Source: 21-14-0-10-32-9 sp964501945
GTDB lineage: Archaea; Nanobdellota; Nanobdellia; Woesearchaeales; 21-14-0-10-32-9
Direction: 5' to 3'
NCBI GenBank assembly: GCA_964501945.1
Contig: CAZCTY010000016.1
Span: 1-21,512 of the forward strand
Length of the DNA: 21,512 nucleotides
The notes under the pieces were generated by a model. It made no database searches and was not told the DNA's origin. It saw nothing but the letters and a program-made list of their open reading frames with translations. Both the position numbers and the translations under genes were made by a program. Below, piece after piece: positions 1 through 7,874 of this stretch (position 1 is the first letter of the stretch; each line of letters starts with the position of its first letter).

Positions 1-1
1 A

Positions 2-74
2 TAGCCCCGCCCGGATTTGAACCGAGGTCCCAGGATCCAAAGTCCTGGATGATTGGCCGCTACACTACGGGGCT
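2..74 (-). tRNA. tRNA-Gln (anticodon UUG)
   Basis: Read on the minus strand, the segment folds as a complete cloverleaf. The 7-bp acceptor stem AGCCCCG/CGGGGCT is perfect. The anticodon stem CAGGA/TCCTG encloses the loop CTTTGGA, which gives anticodon TTG (Gln). The T arm is CTCGG-TTCAAAT-CCGGG with one G-U pair, and the discriminator is A. No CCA is encoded, so CCA must be added after transcription. No intron is visible. The tRNA is on the same strand as the following small gene (135-488) but lies downstream of it with its own AT-rich upstream region. Confidence 0.96.
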
Positions 75-134
75 GTGATTTCTTTAGTATTTATTGTCTA
101 TTTTTAAAGTTTTTTCTTTTAAAAACTGCAAAAC

Positions 135-488
135 TTATATTTCAACCTCGTAATTAACGTTCCTGTATGGTACTTCTTCAATGCAAGTATAGCTAACGCA
201 CTTCGTCGCGCTAATCTCATTTATATCAATATTTTCAAACGGGACTTCAAACTGTCTGCCATCTTCTAACGTTGCAACGCAAAAAACGCCTTCATCTGTT
301 GCAAAACAATTATCCTCTGCCCACTCCTCGCCTGTTACATCTACGTACTCAGTGCACTCAGCGTAATTACACGTCCACTCAATTCCAGTATTACTAAACA
401 TTACTCCAAGAAAACTAACAACTCCTAAAATAAGTGCTATAATTGATATAATATATGCTTTATTCATGCTTTTATTTGATTTATCCAT
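135..488 (-). CDS. Small Cys-rich membrane-anchored extracytoplasmic protein, function unknown
   Basis: The product is about 117 residues and belongs to no family I recognise. The N terminus is polar and basic, followed by one hydrophobic helix (AYIISIIALILGVVSFLGV) that should act as an uncleaved signal anchor. The remainder is an acidic domain of about 85 residues with six cysteines, arranged as C-x4-C, C-x8-C and C-x4-C. An even number of cysteines outside the membrane suggests three disulfides, which is inference. The frame stays open upstream to 563, but the ATG at 488 is preferred because a GGGTGAGAGG sequence (493-502) lies just ahead of it and a TATA-like element lies about 40 nt upstream. 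The gene diverges from DNA ligase. Codon use is mixed, unlike the strongly T-ending minus-strand operons further right. Confidence 0.72.
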   Translation of the reverse strand: MDKSNKSMNKAYIISIIALILGVVSFLGVMFSNTGIEWTCNYAECTEYVDVTGEEWAEDNCFATDEGVFCVATLEDGRQFEVPFENIDINEISATKCVSYTCIEEVPYRNVNYEVEI

Positions 489-523
489 TGAACCTCTCAC
501 CCTTCTACATGTTTTAATACTCT

Positions 524-533
524 TTTTTAAAAA
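524..533 (-). promoter_or_regulatory. TATA-like box for the 135-488 gene
   Basis: On the minus strand the run GTTTTTAAAAAAG is centred near 528. A start about 26 nt downstream would give a short leader carrying the SD-like GGGTGAGAGG before the ATG at 488. Assigned from position and composition only. Confidence 0.4.
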
Positions 534-565
534 CTTTACTAAAATAACAACTAGTTTTGACAAGA

Positions 566-575
566 TTTAAAAAAA
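566..575 (+). promoter_or_regulatory. TATA-like box for DNA ligase
   Basis: The sequence GATTTAAAAAAAG is centred about 26 nt before the ATG at 596, the archaeal TATA-to-start-site distance. This predicts a leaderless mRNA and argues for the ATG at 596 over the in-frame TTG at 557, which lies upstream of the box. Confidence 0.45.
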
Positions 576-595
576 GCAACGCTTTAACAAAGAAC

Positions 596-2341
596 ATGAA
601 ATTTATTTTACTTGCACAAGCATATGATTCTTTAGAAAACACACCTAAAAGATTGAAGAAAACAAAAATAATCTCTGACTTGCTAAAAAACGCAAAAGAA
701 GACGAACTTGAAAAAATAATACTATTACTACAAGGAAAAGTATTCAACACAGCAGACAAACACGACTTAGGAATAGCATCAAAGCTAGTTGTAAAATCTA
801 TGGCCTCTGCGCTAGGCCTAGCACCAAATAAAATAGAGAACATGTGGCGAGATAAAGGAGATTTAGGCATTGTTGCAAAAGAGCAAGCAAACGCAAAAAA
901 ACAAGGAGTATTATTCGTCGAGGAACTCACTGTTTTAGATGTTTTTAATGGCTTTCGAAAACTTGCAAAACTTGAAGGTATTGGAAGCGTTGAGCAAAAA
1001 ACTAAGACACTATCAAGATTACTATCACTCGCAGAACCCATCGAGGCAAAATACGTAGTTAGAATAGCACTACAAGACCTTAGAGTAGGAGTCGCTGAGG
1101 GAACATTAAGAGATGCAATCGCTTGGGCATTTTTGAGCGAGGCAGAACCGAATTATGATGATAAGACAATAACAATAAACCCAGATGATAGAGAAAAATA
1201 CAACGATGCAATAAACACACTACAATCAGTAATAGATAAAACAAATGATTTTGAGATAGCAGCAAAGACAGCAAAAAAAGGATTAAAATACCTAAAAGAG
1301 ACAAAACTCAACATAGGAAAACCACTAAAAGTAATGCTCGCACAAAAAGTTACAACGATAAATGACGCATTCAAATCCGTAGGAAAACCAGCCGCGATAG
1401 AATATAAATACGACGGATTTAGAATGCAAATACACAAAGATGAAGATGTAAAAATATACACTCGACGATTAGAAGATGTAACTGAACAATTCCCAGAAGT
1501 TAGAGAATACATAAAAGACTACATAGATGCCAAAAATTTCATAATTGACTGCGAAGCAGTAGGATACAATCCTCAAACAGGAAAATACACATCGTTTCAA
1601 CACATATCACAGAGAATTAAAAGAAAATACAACATAGAAGACCTATCAAAAAAATTACCAATAGAATTAAACATATTTGACATCTTATACCTAAACGGAG
1701 AAGAACTATTAAATGAACCATTTGAAAAGAGACGCGAAGAACTTAAAAAAATAATTAAAGAGAGAGAAAAAAAGATAACAATATCAAAACAAATAACAAC
1801 GAGCAGCGAGGAAGATGCAACAAAATTTTTTGAGGAAGCAGTAAATACAGGAAATGAAGGCGTGATGTTTAAAAACCTAAACGGAAAATACAAACCAGGA
1901 GCGAGAGTCGGATCAATGGTGAAATACAAATCATCAATGGACGCACTAGACCTTGTAATAGTAGGAGCGGAGTGGGGCGAGGGAAAGCGAAGCGGATGGC
2001 TCACAAGCTTTAGCTTAGCATGCTTAGAGGACGGAGAATTCTTAGAACTTGGACGAGTTGGAACAGGACTTAAAGAAAAACCAGAAGAAGGATTATCTTT
2101 TAGAGAAATGACAGAAAAATTAAAACCACTAATAATAAATGAGCGAGGACGAGACGTTCGAGTAAAACCAGAAATAGTCGTAAGCGTGCTATTTGAAGAA
2201 ATACAAAAAAGCCCAAGCTATGACGCTGGATACGCATTAAGATTTCCAAGAATAACAACACTTCGAGAAGATAGAAAACCAGAAGATATAATAACAAAAG
2301 AAGAATTAGAAGATATATACTACGAACAAAAAAAACAATGA
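596..2341 (+). CDS. lig: ATP-dependent DNA ligase (archaeal type)
   Basis: The protein of 581 residues is full length for the archaeal replicative ligase, which seals nicks between Okazaki fragments and after repair. An N-terminal DNA-binding domain covers about residues 1-210. The nucleotidyltransferase core follows, with motif I EYKYDGFR (Lys271 should take the AMP), motif III FIIDCEAVGY, motif IIIa ELNIFDILYL, motif IV NEGVMFKN (Glu421) and motif V MVKYKS (Lys443/Lys445). A C-terminal OB domain ends in RFPRITTLREDRKPEDI, typical of the family. The frame extends to a TTG at 557, but the family start (Met, then a hydrophobic helix and a RLKKTKII stretch) and a TATA-like box 26 nt upstream favour 596. 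It ends one base before the stop of the convergent dehydrogenase at 2343. Codons are strongly A/C-ending (ATA, CTA, ACA). Confidence 0.95.
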   Translation: MKFILLAQAYDSLENTPKRLKKTKIISDLLKNAKEDELEKIILLLQGKVFNTADKHDLGIASKLVVKSMASALGLAPNKIENMWRDKGDLGIVAKEQANAKKQGVLFVEELTVLDVFNGFRKLAKLEGIGSVEQKTKTLSRLLSLAEPIEAKYVVRIALQDLRVGVAEGTLRDAIAWAFLSEAEPNYDDKTITINPDDREKYNDAINTLQSVIDKTNDFEIAAKTAKKGLKYLKETKLNIGKPLKVMLAQKVTTINDAFKSVGKPAAIEYKYDGFRMQIHKDEDVKIYTRRLEDVTEQFPEVREYIKDYIDAKNFIIDCEAVGYNPQTGKYTSFQHISQRIKRKYNIEDLSKKLPIELNIFDILYLNGEELLNEPFEKRREELKKIIKEREKKITISKQITTSSEEDATKFFEEAVNTGNEGVMFKNLNGKYKPGARVGSMVKYKSSMDALDLVIVGAEWGEGKRSGWLTSFSLACLEDGEFLELGRVGTGLKEKPEEGLSFREMTEKLKPLIINERGRDVRVKPEIVVSVLFEEIQKSPSYDAGYALRFPRITTLREDRKPEDIITKEELEDIYYEQKKQ

Positions 2342-2342
2342 A

Positions 2343-3092
2343 TCAATGAGTCTTCCAACCACCATCAACAACTAAGTTATGCCCAGTAATAAAATCAGAA
2401 TCACCAGAAGCCAAAAAAACAGCGGCATCAGCAATTTCCTCAGGAGTACCAAAACGCCTCATAGGAATACTATTCACCAAAGATTCTTTCAACTTATCAT
2501 CTTGCAAAACATTCTCCATCATCTTAGTTACAACCATCCCAGGAGAGATAGCATTAACATTAATCTTAAACGGAGATAACTCAAGCGTTAAAACCCTAGT
2601 CAAATTAACAATGCCACCATTAGCAGCAGAGAAAGCAGAAGTATTAACCAAACCAGCCTTCCCGGCAATGGATGAGACAGTTATAATTTTACCATAATGA
2701 ACATTCCTCATATGCTCTGCCACGTGCTTTGTGAAAAAAAACGCGCCTTTCAAATTAGTATTAATAATACTATCCCACTCAGCCTCAGAAGTCCTCTCCA
2801 AAGGCTCTTTTAAAAACAAACCAGCATTATTCACAAGAATATCAATCTTACCAAAAGTATCTAAAACTTTTTTAATACTACGCTTAACTTGCCTCTCTTT
2901 TGTAACATCACACTTAATAAAAATAGCCTCGCCACCAAAATGCTCAATTTGAGTAACTAATTCTTTAGTAGCTTTAGAATCAACATCTAATAAAACAAGT
3001 CTTGCATGCTCCCTTGCATACTCAATTGCAATAGCACGACCAATACCGCCACCAGCACCTGTAATAATTGCAACTCTACTTCTAAGTTTCAT
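2343..3092 (-). CDS. SDR-family protein (FabG-like) lacking the catalytic Tyr and Lys
   Basis: This 249-residue protein has the classical short-chain dehydrogenase fold: TGAGGGIG at 11-18 for the dinucleotide, a NNAG motif near 90, VSSIAG with the catalytic-position Ser141, and the C-terminal ITGHNLVVDGGW. Active members transfer hydride between NAD(P)H and a carbonyl using Ser-Tyr-Lys. Exactly 13 residues after Ser141, where Tyr is expected, there is Phe154 (codon at 2631-2633), and the Lys four residues on is Asn158, so the segment reads FSAAN instead of YxxxK. Ordinary dehydrogenase activity is therefore unlikely. It is the last gene of a permease-SDR-SDR operon, 6 bp after its paralogue. 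Possible roles are a regulatory or structural partner subunit, or chemistry not dependent on Tyr. The fold is certain, the function is not. Confidence 0.85.
   Translation of the reverse strand: MKLRSRVAIITGAGGGIGRAIAIEYAREHARLVLLDVDSKATKELVTQIEHFGGEAIFIKCDVTKERQVKRSIKKVLDTFGKIDILVNNAGLFLKEPLERTSEAEWDSIINTNLKGAFFFTKHVAEHMRNVHYGKIITVSSIAGKAGLVNTSAFSAANGGIVNLTRVLTLELSPFKINVNAISPGMVVTKMMENVLQDDKLKESLVNSIPMRRFGTPEEIADAAVFLASGDSDFITGHNLVVDGGWKTH
2362..2387. repeat. 26-bp identical tract shared by the two SDR genes (mate at 3118-3143)
   Basis: The same 26 bases occur at 2362-2387 and 3118-3143, 756 bp apart, which is exactly one gene plus spacer. They encode the GHNLVVDGG region. Exact identity at synonymous sites suggests a fairly recent duplication or gene conversion. 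Confidence 0.8.
3021..3044. repeat. 24-bp identical tract shared by the two SDR genes (mate at 3777-3800)
   Basis: The same 24 bases occur at 3021-3044 and 3777-3800, again 756 bp apart. They encode the IGRAIAIE segment after the cofactor loop. This is a second island of complete identity between otherwise diverged paralogues. Confidence 0.8.
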
Positions 3093-3098
3093 TTTAAA

Positions 3099-3848
3099 TC
3101 AATGGCAAAGCCAACCTCCATCAACAACTAAGTTATGCCCAGTGATATATCTAGACTTTTCAGATGCAAGAAACACCGCGGCTCTTGCAATATCATCAGG
3201 CCTACCAATACGCTTAATAGGAAGATTCTCAAGCAAAGACTGCTTAGTCTGCCTATCCTCAAGAATATCTTTTGTAATCTTCGTTGGAAGAACACCTGAT
3301 GTTATAGTATTAACATTAATATTATGCTCAGATAACTCAAGTGCGAGCTCTCTTGTCAAATTAATAACTCCTGCCTTTGATGCACAAAAAGAAGAAGTAT
3401 AAGTAAAACCAACCTCGCCAGCAATAGATGAAATAGAAATAATTTTACCCTCTTTTTGCTCAGCCATCTTCCGCCCAATAATCTGAGTAGTTAAAAAAAC
3501 ACCTTTAAGATTAATATCCATAACAGAATCCCACTCCGCTTCAGTAACATCAAAGAAAGGTTTTACAACCTCATCACTCGCATTATTAACCAAGATATCA
3601 ACACGCTGAAACTTCTTAACAGTTTTCTTTAACAAAGACTCAACATCTTTTTTACGGGTTACATCACACTCAATTGCAACAGCATCAAAACCAGCATCAA
3701 TTATCTCATCACAAACAAGCTCACAATTATCAATATCAACATCAGATAAAACAACCTTGGCGCCTTCTTTTGCAAACTCAATTGCAATAGCACGACCAAT
3801 ATTACGAGCAGCACCCGTTATGATAGCAACCTTATTTCTCAAATCCAT
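3099..3848 (-). CDS. SDR-family protein (FabG-like) with Tyr-to-Phe in the active site
   Basis: A tandem paralogue of the preceding SDR, with the same 249-residue length and the same ending (HNLVVDGGW..H). The cofactor loop is TGAARNIG at 11-18, with Asn where the middle Gly of TGxxxGxG is usual, and NNAS replaces NNAG. The active-site segment is ISSIAGEVGFTYTSSFCASK. Counting 13 residues from Ser141, the expected Tyr is Phe154 (codon 3387-3389), while the Lys at 158 is kept. A nearby Tyr (150) is four residues too early to be the usual catalytic one. The start lies 2 bp after the permease stop, so the genes are probably co-transcribed and translationally coupled. If active, it would need a different proton donor. 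It could instead be a non-catalytic or ligand-binding SDR, or form a mixed oligomer with its neighbour. Confidence 0.85.
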   Translation of the reverse strand: MDLRNKVAIITGAARNIGRAIAIEFAKEGAKVVLSDVDIDNCELVCDEIIDAGFDAVAIECDVTRKKDVESLLKKTVKKFQRVDILVNNASDEVVKPFFDVTEAEWDSVMDINLKGVFLTTQIIGRKMAEQKEGKIISISSIAGEVGFTYTSSFCASKAGVINLTRELALELSEHNINVNTITSGVLPTKITKDILEDRQTKQSLLENLPIKRIGRPDDIARAAVFLASEKSRYITGHNLVVDGGWLCH

Positions 3849-3850
3849 AT

Positions 3851-5182
3851 TTAAGCATCGCTCCTTTTAACTTTTTTTGAATTTTTATATAAAATATGAT
3901 ATATTAAAAAAAGCAAACCAGTACCAATAAAACCACTAATTATATGCAAAGTTTCAAGATTGAAAATAAGCAGAAAAGATATAGCAATACCTAAAACAGA
4001 AAAAACAGGTATTTTGCCAATGTTAAAAGGCATTTTAAATTTACGCTTTAAATGAGGCTTTTTATACCTAAGATTTATCGCAGCAATATTAATTATGATG
4101 AATGTAGCAAAAATGAGAAAATTAGTAAAACCAACAATGGTCGAAATATCACCAAACGCCAAAAACATAACAGCAATCAAAGAAGTTACAACAATAGCCC
4201 GAGTAGGAGTATTACGCTTACCAATTTTTGAGAAGAACTTAAATTTATTAAAAATTTGACCGAGACCATAAAAGCCACGAGAAGATGAGAGAATACCCAT
4301 CAAAATAGTATTCGCAGTAGATAATAGAGCAATGATTGCAAGAACAACAAACGCTTGATTACCCATAACAGAGGCAGCAACATCAGCTAAAGGCGCAGAA
4401 GATGCAGCAAGCTCCTCCCAAGACAAAACACTAACAGCTGCAAGAGCAACCGCGATGTACACAACAGTAGATATAATAATTGCAAGAATGATGGCTATAG
4501 GAATATTTTTACGAGCATTTTTAGTCTCATCAGCAATTTTAACAATGCCCTCAAAACCAAGATATGCAAAAAAGATTAAAGAAGCGCCTCTAATTACGCC
4601 AAGCAAACCCTCAGGCATAACAAAATAATCAGCAGACGTGCTAGGCCCACTAAAAAAAGCTAAAGCAACAATACCCAACAAACCAATAATAGAGATTATA
4701 GTACAAATAAAAGTAACCCTTGCCGCGTATTTAATACTATACCAATTGAGCAGAGCAAAAAAAGCAATAACACAAACAGCAATTAAAAACAAATTAGACA
4801 CACCAGTGAGCTCACTAAAATAACTAGCAAAACCCATAGACACACCAGATATACCAATAGTTAAAGCTAATATAACAGAGATATATGCAAAAAAACCATA
4901 ACGCTTACCAAGACCCTCATTTGCATAAATATACTCGCTCTCAGCAACAGGAAACATAGAAGATAACTCAGCATAACTAAAACCAGATGCTAGGGCAGCA
5001 AAACCTGCGAATATAAAAGATAACCAAATAGCAGACCCAGAAAAATTAGCAACAGCGCCAATTAAAACATAAATACCAGCGCCTAAAATGAAACCAACAC
5101 CAGCCATGGTAGCTTCAAATAAACGCAAACGCTTTTCAAGCGAAAATTCTTTATCTTTTAAAATAGGTCTGAAAATTGACAT
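3851..5182 (-). CDS. APC-superfamily amino-acid permease
   Basis: A 443-residue integral membrane protein with about 12 hydrophobic helices. It is a secondary transporter, probably for amino acids or related amines. The first helix has the unwound substrate-binding motif of the family, GFILGAGIYVLIG (about residues 30-42). The helix-6 region contains SLIFFAYLGFEGIVKIADET and the later segment SSSRGFYGLGQ, both typical of the APC fold. The C-terminal tail is basic and cytosolic. The ATG at 5182 is preceded on the minus strand by a TATA-like CTTTTTAAAG about 27 nt away, so the message is likely leaderless. It heads an operon with the two SDR genes (2 bp and 6 bp spacers), which suggests that the SDRs act on or sense the transported compound. 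The substrate cannot be read from the sequence. Confidence 0.9.
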   Translation of the reverse strand: MSIFRPILKDKEFSLEKRLRLFEATMAGVGFILGAGIYVLIGAVANFSGSAIWLSFIFAGFAALASGFSYAELSSMFPVAESEYIYANEGLGKRYGFFAYISVILALTIGISGVSMGFASYFSELTGVSNLFLIAVCVIAFFALLNWYSIKYAARVTFICTIISIIGLLGIVALAFFSGPSTSADYFVMPEGLLGVIRGASLIFFAYLGFEGIVKIADETKNARKNIPIAIILAIIISTVVYIAVALAAVSVLSWEELAASSAPLADVAASVMGNQAFVVLAIIALLSTANTILMGILSSSRGFYGLGQIFNKFKFFSKIGKRNTPTRAIVVTSLIAVMFLAFGDISTIVGFTNFLIFATFIIINIAAINLRYKKPHLKRKFKMPFNIGKIPVFSVLGIAISFLLIFNLETLHIISGFIGTGLLFLIYHILYKNSKKVKRSDA

Positions 5183-5204
5183 AAAACGATGAGGAAACTC
5201 GTCC

Positions 5205-5214
5205 TTTAAAAAGA
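5205..5214 (-). promoter_or_regulatory. TATA-like box for the permease-SDR-SDR operon
   Basis: CTTTTTAAAG is centred about 27 nt from the ATG at 5182, in the 66-bp gap after dUTPase. It predicts a separate, leaderless transcript for the operon. Confidence 0.45.
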
Positions 5215-5248
5215 TTATGATACAACTAATTAATAATGACTAAGCAAA

Positions 5249-5677
5249 TTATGAATTCCCTGTGCTACCAAAACCACCACTGCCCCTACTAGTATCATCA
5301 TCTAAATTACTAACTTCAACTAAATCAGCACGCTCAACGCGCTGAATTAAAATCTGAGCAATTTTCTCATGTCTGCAAACAACAACATCTTCATTAGATG
5401 TGTTTAAAACAACAATTTTAACCTCGCCACGATAACCACTATCAATCACACCAGCCATAGTCTTAATACCTTTTTTAGCAGCCAAACCAGACTTATCCCA
5501 AACAAGCGCAACAAAACCAGGCTCAAGAGCCATAGAAATACCAGTACTAACAACCACGCGAGAATTAGCACGTATAGTAACATCTTCATTTGAGAAAACA
5601 TCCATGCCCGCATCATCATCATGCGCGTAACTAAAAAGCTTCGCATCATCAAACAATTTTTTTAACCTAACCCTCAT
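5249..5677 (-). CDS. dut: dUTP diphosphatase (trimeric dUTPase)
   Basis: A 142-residue all-beta dUTPase, which hydrolyses dUTP to dUMP and PPi, keeping uracil out of DNA and feeding dTMP synthesis. All five family motifs are present in order: DDAGMDVFS (1), DKSGLA (2), GVIDSGYRGEV with the catalytic Asp (3), KIAQILI (4) and RGSGGFGSTG (5, the glycine-rich lid with Phe). Motif 2 has Asp-Lys where many members have Arg-Ser. The frame is open upstream, but the ATG at 5677 follows a perfect AGGAGGTGG at 6-nt spacing and is clearly the start. It is the second gene of an operon with rad50, only 13 bp apart, with the SD overlapping the rad50 stop codon. A second, degenerate dUTPase-like gene is at 17388-17819. 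Confidence 0.95.
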   Translation of the reverse strand: MRVRLKKLFDDAKLFSYAHDDDAGMDVFSNEDVTIRANSRVVVSTGISMALEPGFVALVWDKSGLAAKKGIKTMAGVIDSGYRGEVKIVVLNTSNEDVVVCRHEKIAQILIQRVERADLVEVSNLDDDTSRGSGGFGSTGNS

Positions 5678-5683
5678 AAAAAA

Positions 5684-5692
5684 CCACCTCCT
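5684..5692 (-). promoter_or_regulatory. Strong SD site of dut, overlapping the rad50 stop
   Basis: AGGAGGTGG lies 6 nt before the dut ATG, and the rad50 TAG stop (5693-5691) forms its first bases. Terminating ribosomes can therefore reinitiate on dut. The site settles the dut start at 5677. Confidence 0.85.
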
Positions 5693-7787
5693 AAAATTGT
5701 AAAACCTCACTTTCATGATTGTTTTTATTAACTCTAATGACGTTTTGAACAAAACTCTCAAGCTTCGCCTCATGACTTACAATTAAAACCTGCTCAGCAT
5801 TACTCTTCTCTAAAACATCACGAACCTTATCCAATTGATCAGAACTAAAACCATCAGTAGGCTCATCTAAAATTAAAACACCTTTAGTTTTAACATCATG
5901 AACCAAATCATTAATAACCTTATTTAACGCGAGCCTATATGCAAGAGAAATCGCAGTCTTCTCACCACCAGACAAATTCTCAACACTAGAATCATAACCA
6001 TTTTGAGAAATAATAGGAGAGAAATCCAAATCAACACTTGCCTCTAACTCAGAATCCTCAACTAAAACATCAAACCACTCACGAAACAAAGAGTTAAACT
6101 CACGATGCAACCTAGATAAAACATGCTTTTCAATAATACCCATAAGATTAATAAAATGATTACTCAACCAATTCTCCAAGATCTTTTTATCCAAAAGCTG
6201 CGATAAATCCTTTTCTTTAACCTTTAACTCTTCCTCTTTTTCTAATAAAGCTGATTTTTTATCTTTAATAGCCTGAGATGTAGCAGATAATTTTTTTTCA
6301 ACTGCTCTAAGAGAATTATTAACCTCAAGACTTTTTTGCTTTGTGTGAGAAATTTTATCATTTAAATCTTTAAAGGATGCAATTTTTTTATCAACAACAA
6401 CCAATTCTTCTTCCTTTTCTTTAAGCTCAACTTCACGCTTCCTATAAGTTTCCTCAAAACTCTTCAAATCAGCCTTACGCTCACTAATAAAATCTAATGA
6501 TTGACGCGCAAGCCTTGTTTTTAACTCGAGAGATTTAACTCTCTCAGATTCTTTTTCAAGCAACTCACGCTTTTTTGAAAGCTTATCTTTATTATGCCTC
6601 GCTTTATCAATATAATCATTTAAAACAACCAATTTTTTATTTAAAGCATCCAATTTTTTCTTCTCAGATAATCTCAAATCTTCTTTGTGCTTAGAACTTA
6701 CATTTTGCAAACAAGTAGGACAAGTATCTAATTCCTCAATGTCTTTTAACAAATCATTAATACTTGAAATCTTACTATTAATAACAGCTTTTTTACTATT
6801 TGCCTTATTAATCTTTTCAGCTAAATCATCAAGTTTACTATTAACATCAAGCAAATCTTTTTTAATATCATCAGACGATTTATCCGCCTTAGGAATATCT
6901 TTTAAAGACTTTTCTTTAGACTCAATAGATTCCTTAATTGAGGCAATACGAGAACTTAGATCTTTAAGAGAACTTTTAATAGATGAAATATCTTTTAACA
7001 AAACCTCTTTTGAAGATTTAACTTTGTTAAAATTATTAATATCATCTTCTAATAATTTAAGCTCATCACCAACAGCTTTTTCCTTTTTTAAAATCTCATC
7101 CCTCTCAGATGATAATGAATCACGCTCCTCAAAAAATAAATTCAACTCAGTTTTTAAAGCTTTAACTTTATCTTTCAAATTAAAAACATCTTCCTCAACA
7201 GAGGAATAAGCCTTAGTCTCACTTCTAAGATCACGCGCATAAATACTCGCATTATTTTTAACCAACTCATACTTATCAACACCAAAAATCCGACGAAGCT
7301 TCTCAAGCCTATCATCTTTAGAATCAAACAAGATATGCTTCATTTCTTCTTGAGGCGTATAAACAGTGTACCTAAAAATAAGACTTTTAGACTTTGAAAC
7401 CAAATCATCAGGATAACCTAAAAGCGACAAAATCTTAGATTTAAGCTCAACAGGAGCCAAATTAGTCCTCGAACCATTCAAAGAAAAACTACACTTATCT
7501 TGAATAATACCATTAGACGTTTTCTTTAAACCACGCTCAACAACAAAAACATCACTCCCAATGCTAAAAGAGAGCGAAACTAAACCTTCCTTAGCACCAT
7601 GACGAAGAAGAGAAGAACCATTAATAGAACCACGAATTAAACCAAACAAAGCAAACTCAATACCCAAGAGAACAGATGATTTACCACTACCAATATCCCC
7701 AGATAAAAGAGTCATACCCTTTTTGAAAAAAAACTCTTGCTCAACGTATGAGCGAATATTTTTCAAATAGAGAGATTTAATAAGCAT
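5691..7787 (-). CDS. rad50: Rad50/SbcC-type SMC-like ATPase with zinc hook
   Basis: A 698-residue ABC-type ATPase of the Mre11-Rad50 family, which tethers and processes DNA ends. Walker A is GDIGSGKS at 30-37. A long heptad-rich, Lys/Glu/Ser-rich coiled coil follows, with the zinc hook TCPTC (Cys356 and Cys359) almost exactly at mid-chain. The second arm returns to the signature NLSGGEKTAIS (Ser606), Walker B GVLILDEPTDGFS (Asp641-Glu642) and the switch His in VLIVSHEAK. The chain is shorter than most archaeal Rad50 proteins (roughly 850-900 residues), so the arms are short. The start at Met 7787 (MLIKSLYLKNIRSY) matches the family; the hydrophobic extension of the frame to 7886 does not. A TATA-like box 28 nt upstream fits a leaderless message. 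No recognisable mre11 is adjacent, although a different metallophosphoesterase is encoded divergently two genes away. Confidence 0.92.
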   Translation of the reverse strand: MLIKSLYLKNIRSYVEQEFFFKKGMTLLSGDIGSGKSSVLLGIEFALFGLIRGSINGSSLLRHGAKEGLVSLSFSIGSDVFVVERGLKKTSNGIIQDKCSFSLNGSRTNLAPVELKSKILSLLGYPDDLVSKSKSLIFRYTVYTPQEEMKHILFDSKDDRLEKLRRIFGVDKYELVKNNASIYARDLRSETKAYSSVEEDVFNLKDKVKALKTELNLFFEERDSLSSERDEILKKEKAVGDELKLLEDDINNFNKVKSSKEVLLKDISSIKSSLKDLSSRIASIKESIESKEKSLKDIPKADKSSDDIKKDLLDVNSKLDDLAEKINKANSKKAVINSKISSINDLLKDIEELDTCPTCLQNVSSKHKEDLRLSEKKKLDALNKKLVVLNDYIDKARHNKDKLSKKRELLEKESERVKSLELKTRLARQSLDFISERKADLKSFEETYRKREVELKEKEEELVVVDKKIASFKDLNDKISHTKQKSLEVNNSLRAVEKKLSATSQAIKDKKSALLEKEEELKVKEKDLSQLLDKKILENWLSNHFINLMGIIEKHVLSRLHREFNSLFREWFDVLVEDSELEASVDLDFSPIISQNGYDSSVENLSGGEKTAISLAYRLALNKVINDLVHDVKTKGVLILDEPTDGFSSDQLDKVRDVLEKSNAEQVLIVSHEAKLESFVQNVIRVNKNNHESEVLQF

Positions 7788-7811
7788 AAAATACGAGAAA
7801 TAAACAACCAC

Positions 7812-7819
7812 TAATAAAT
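7812..7819 (-). promoter_or_regulatory. TATA-like box for rad50-dut
   Basis: ATTTATTA on the minus strand is centred about 28 nt from the rad50 ATG at 7787, in the divergent spacer with the yjbQ-like gene. The match is moderate. Confidence 0.35.
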
Positions 7820-7874
7820 GTTTTTCTAAAAAAAAGAGAAAAAAACATAAATGAAAAGAAAAAACACCACTAAT

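Noticed and set aside
557..595. TTG start for DNA ligase
   Set aside because: The added residues are not part of the family N terminus, and a TATA-like box lies between the TTG and the ATG at 596.
5188..5203. A 6-bp hairpin with GAAA tetraloop (GATGAG-GAAA-CTCGTC) resembling part of a hammerhead ribozyme core
   Set aside because: It lies on the plus strand where no transcript is expected, next to the permease promoter. Other hammerhead stems and the CTGATGA element are missing, and on the transcribed strand the stem has a mismatch.
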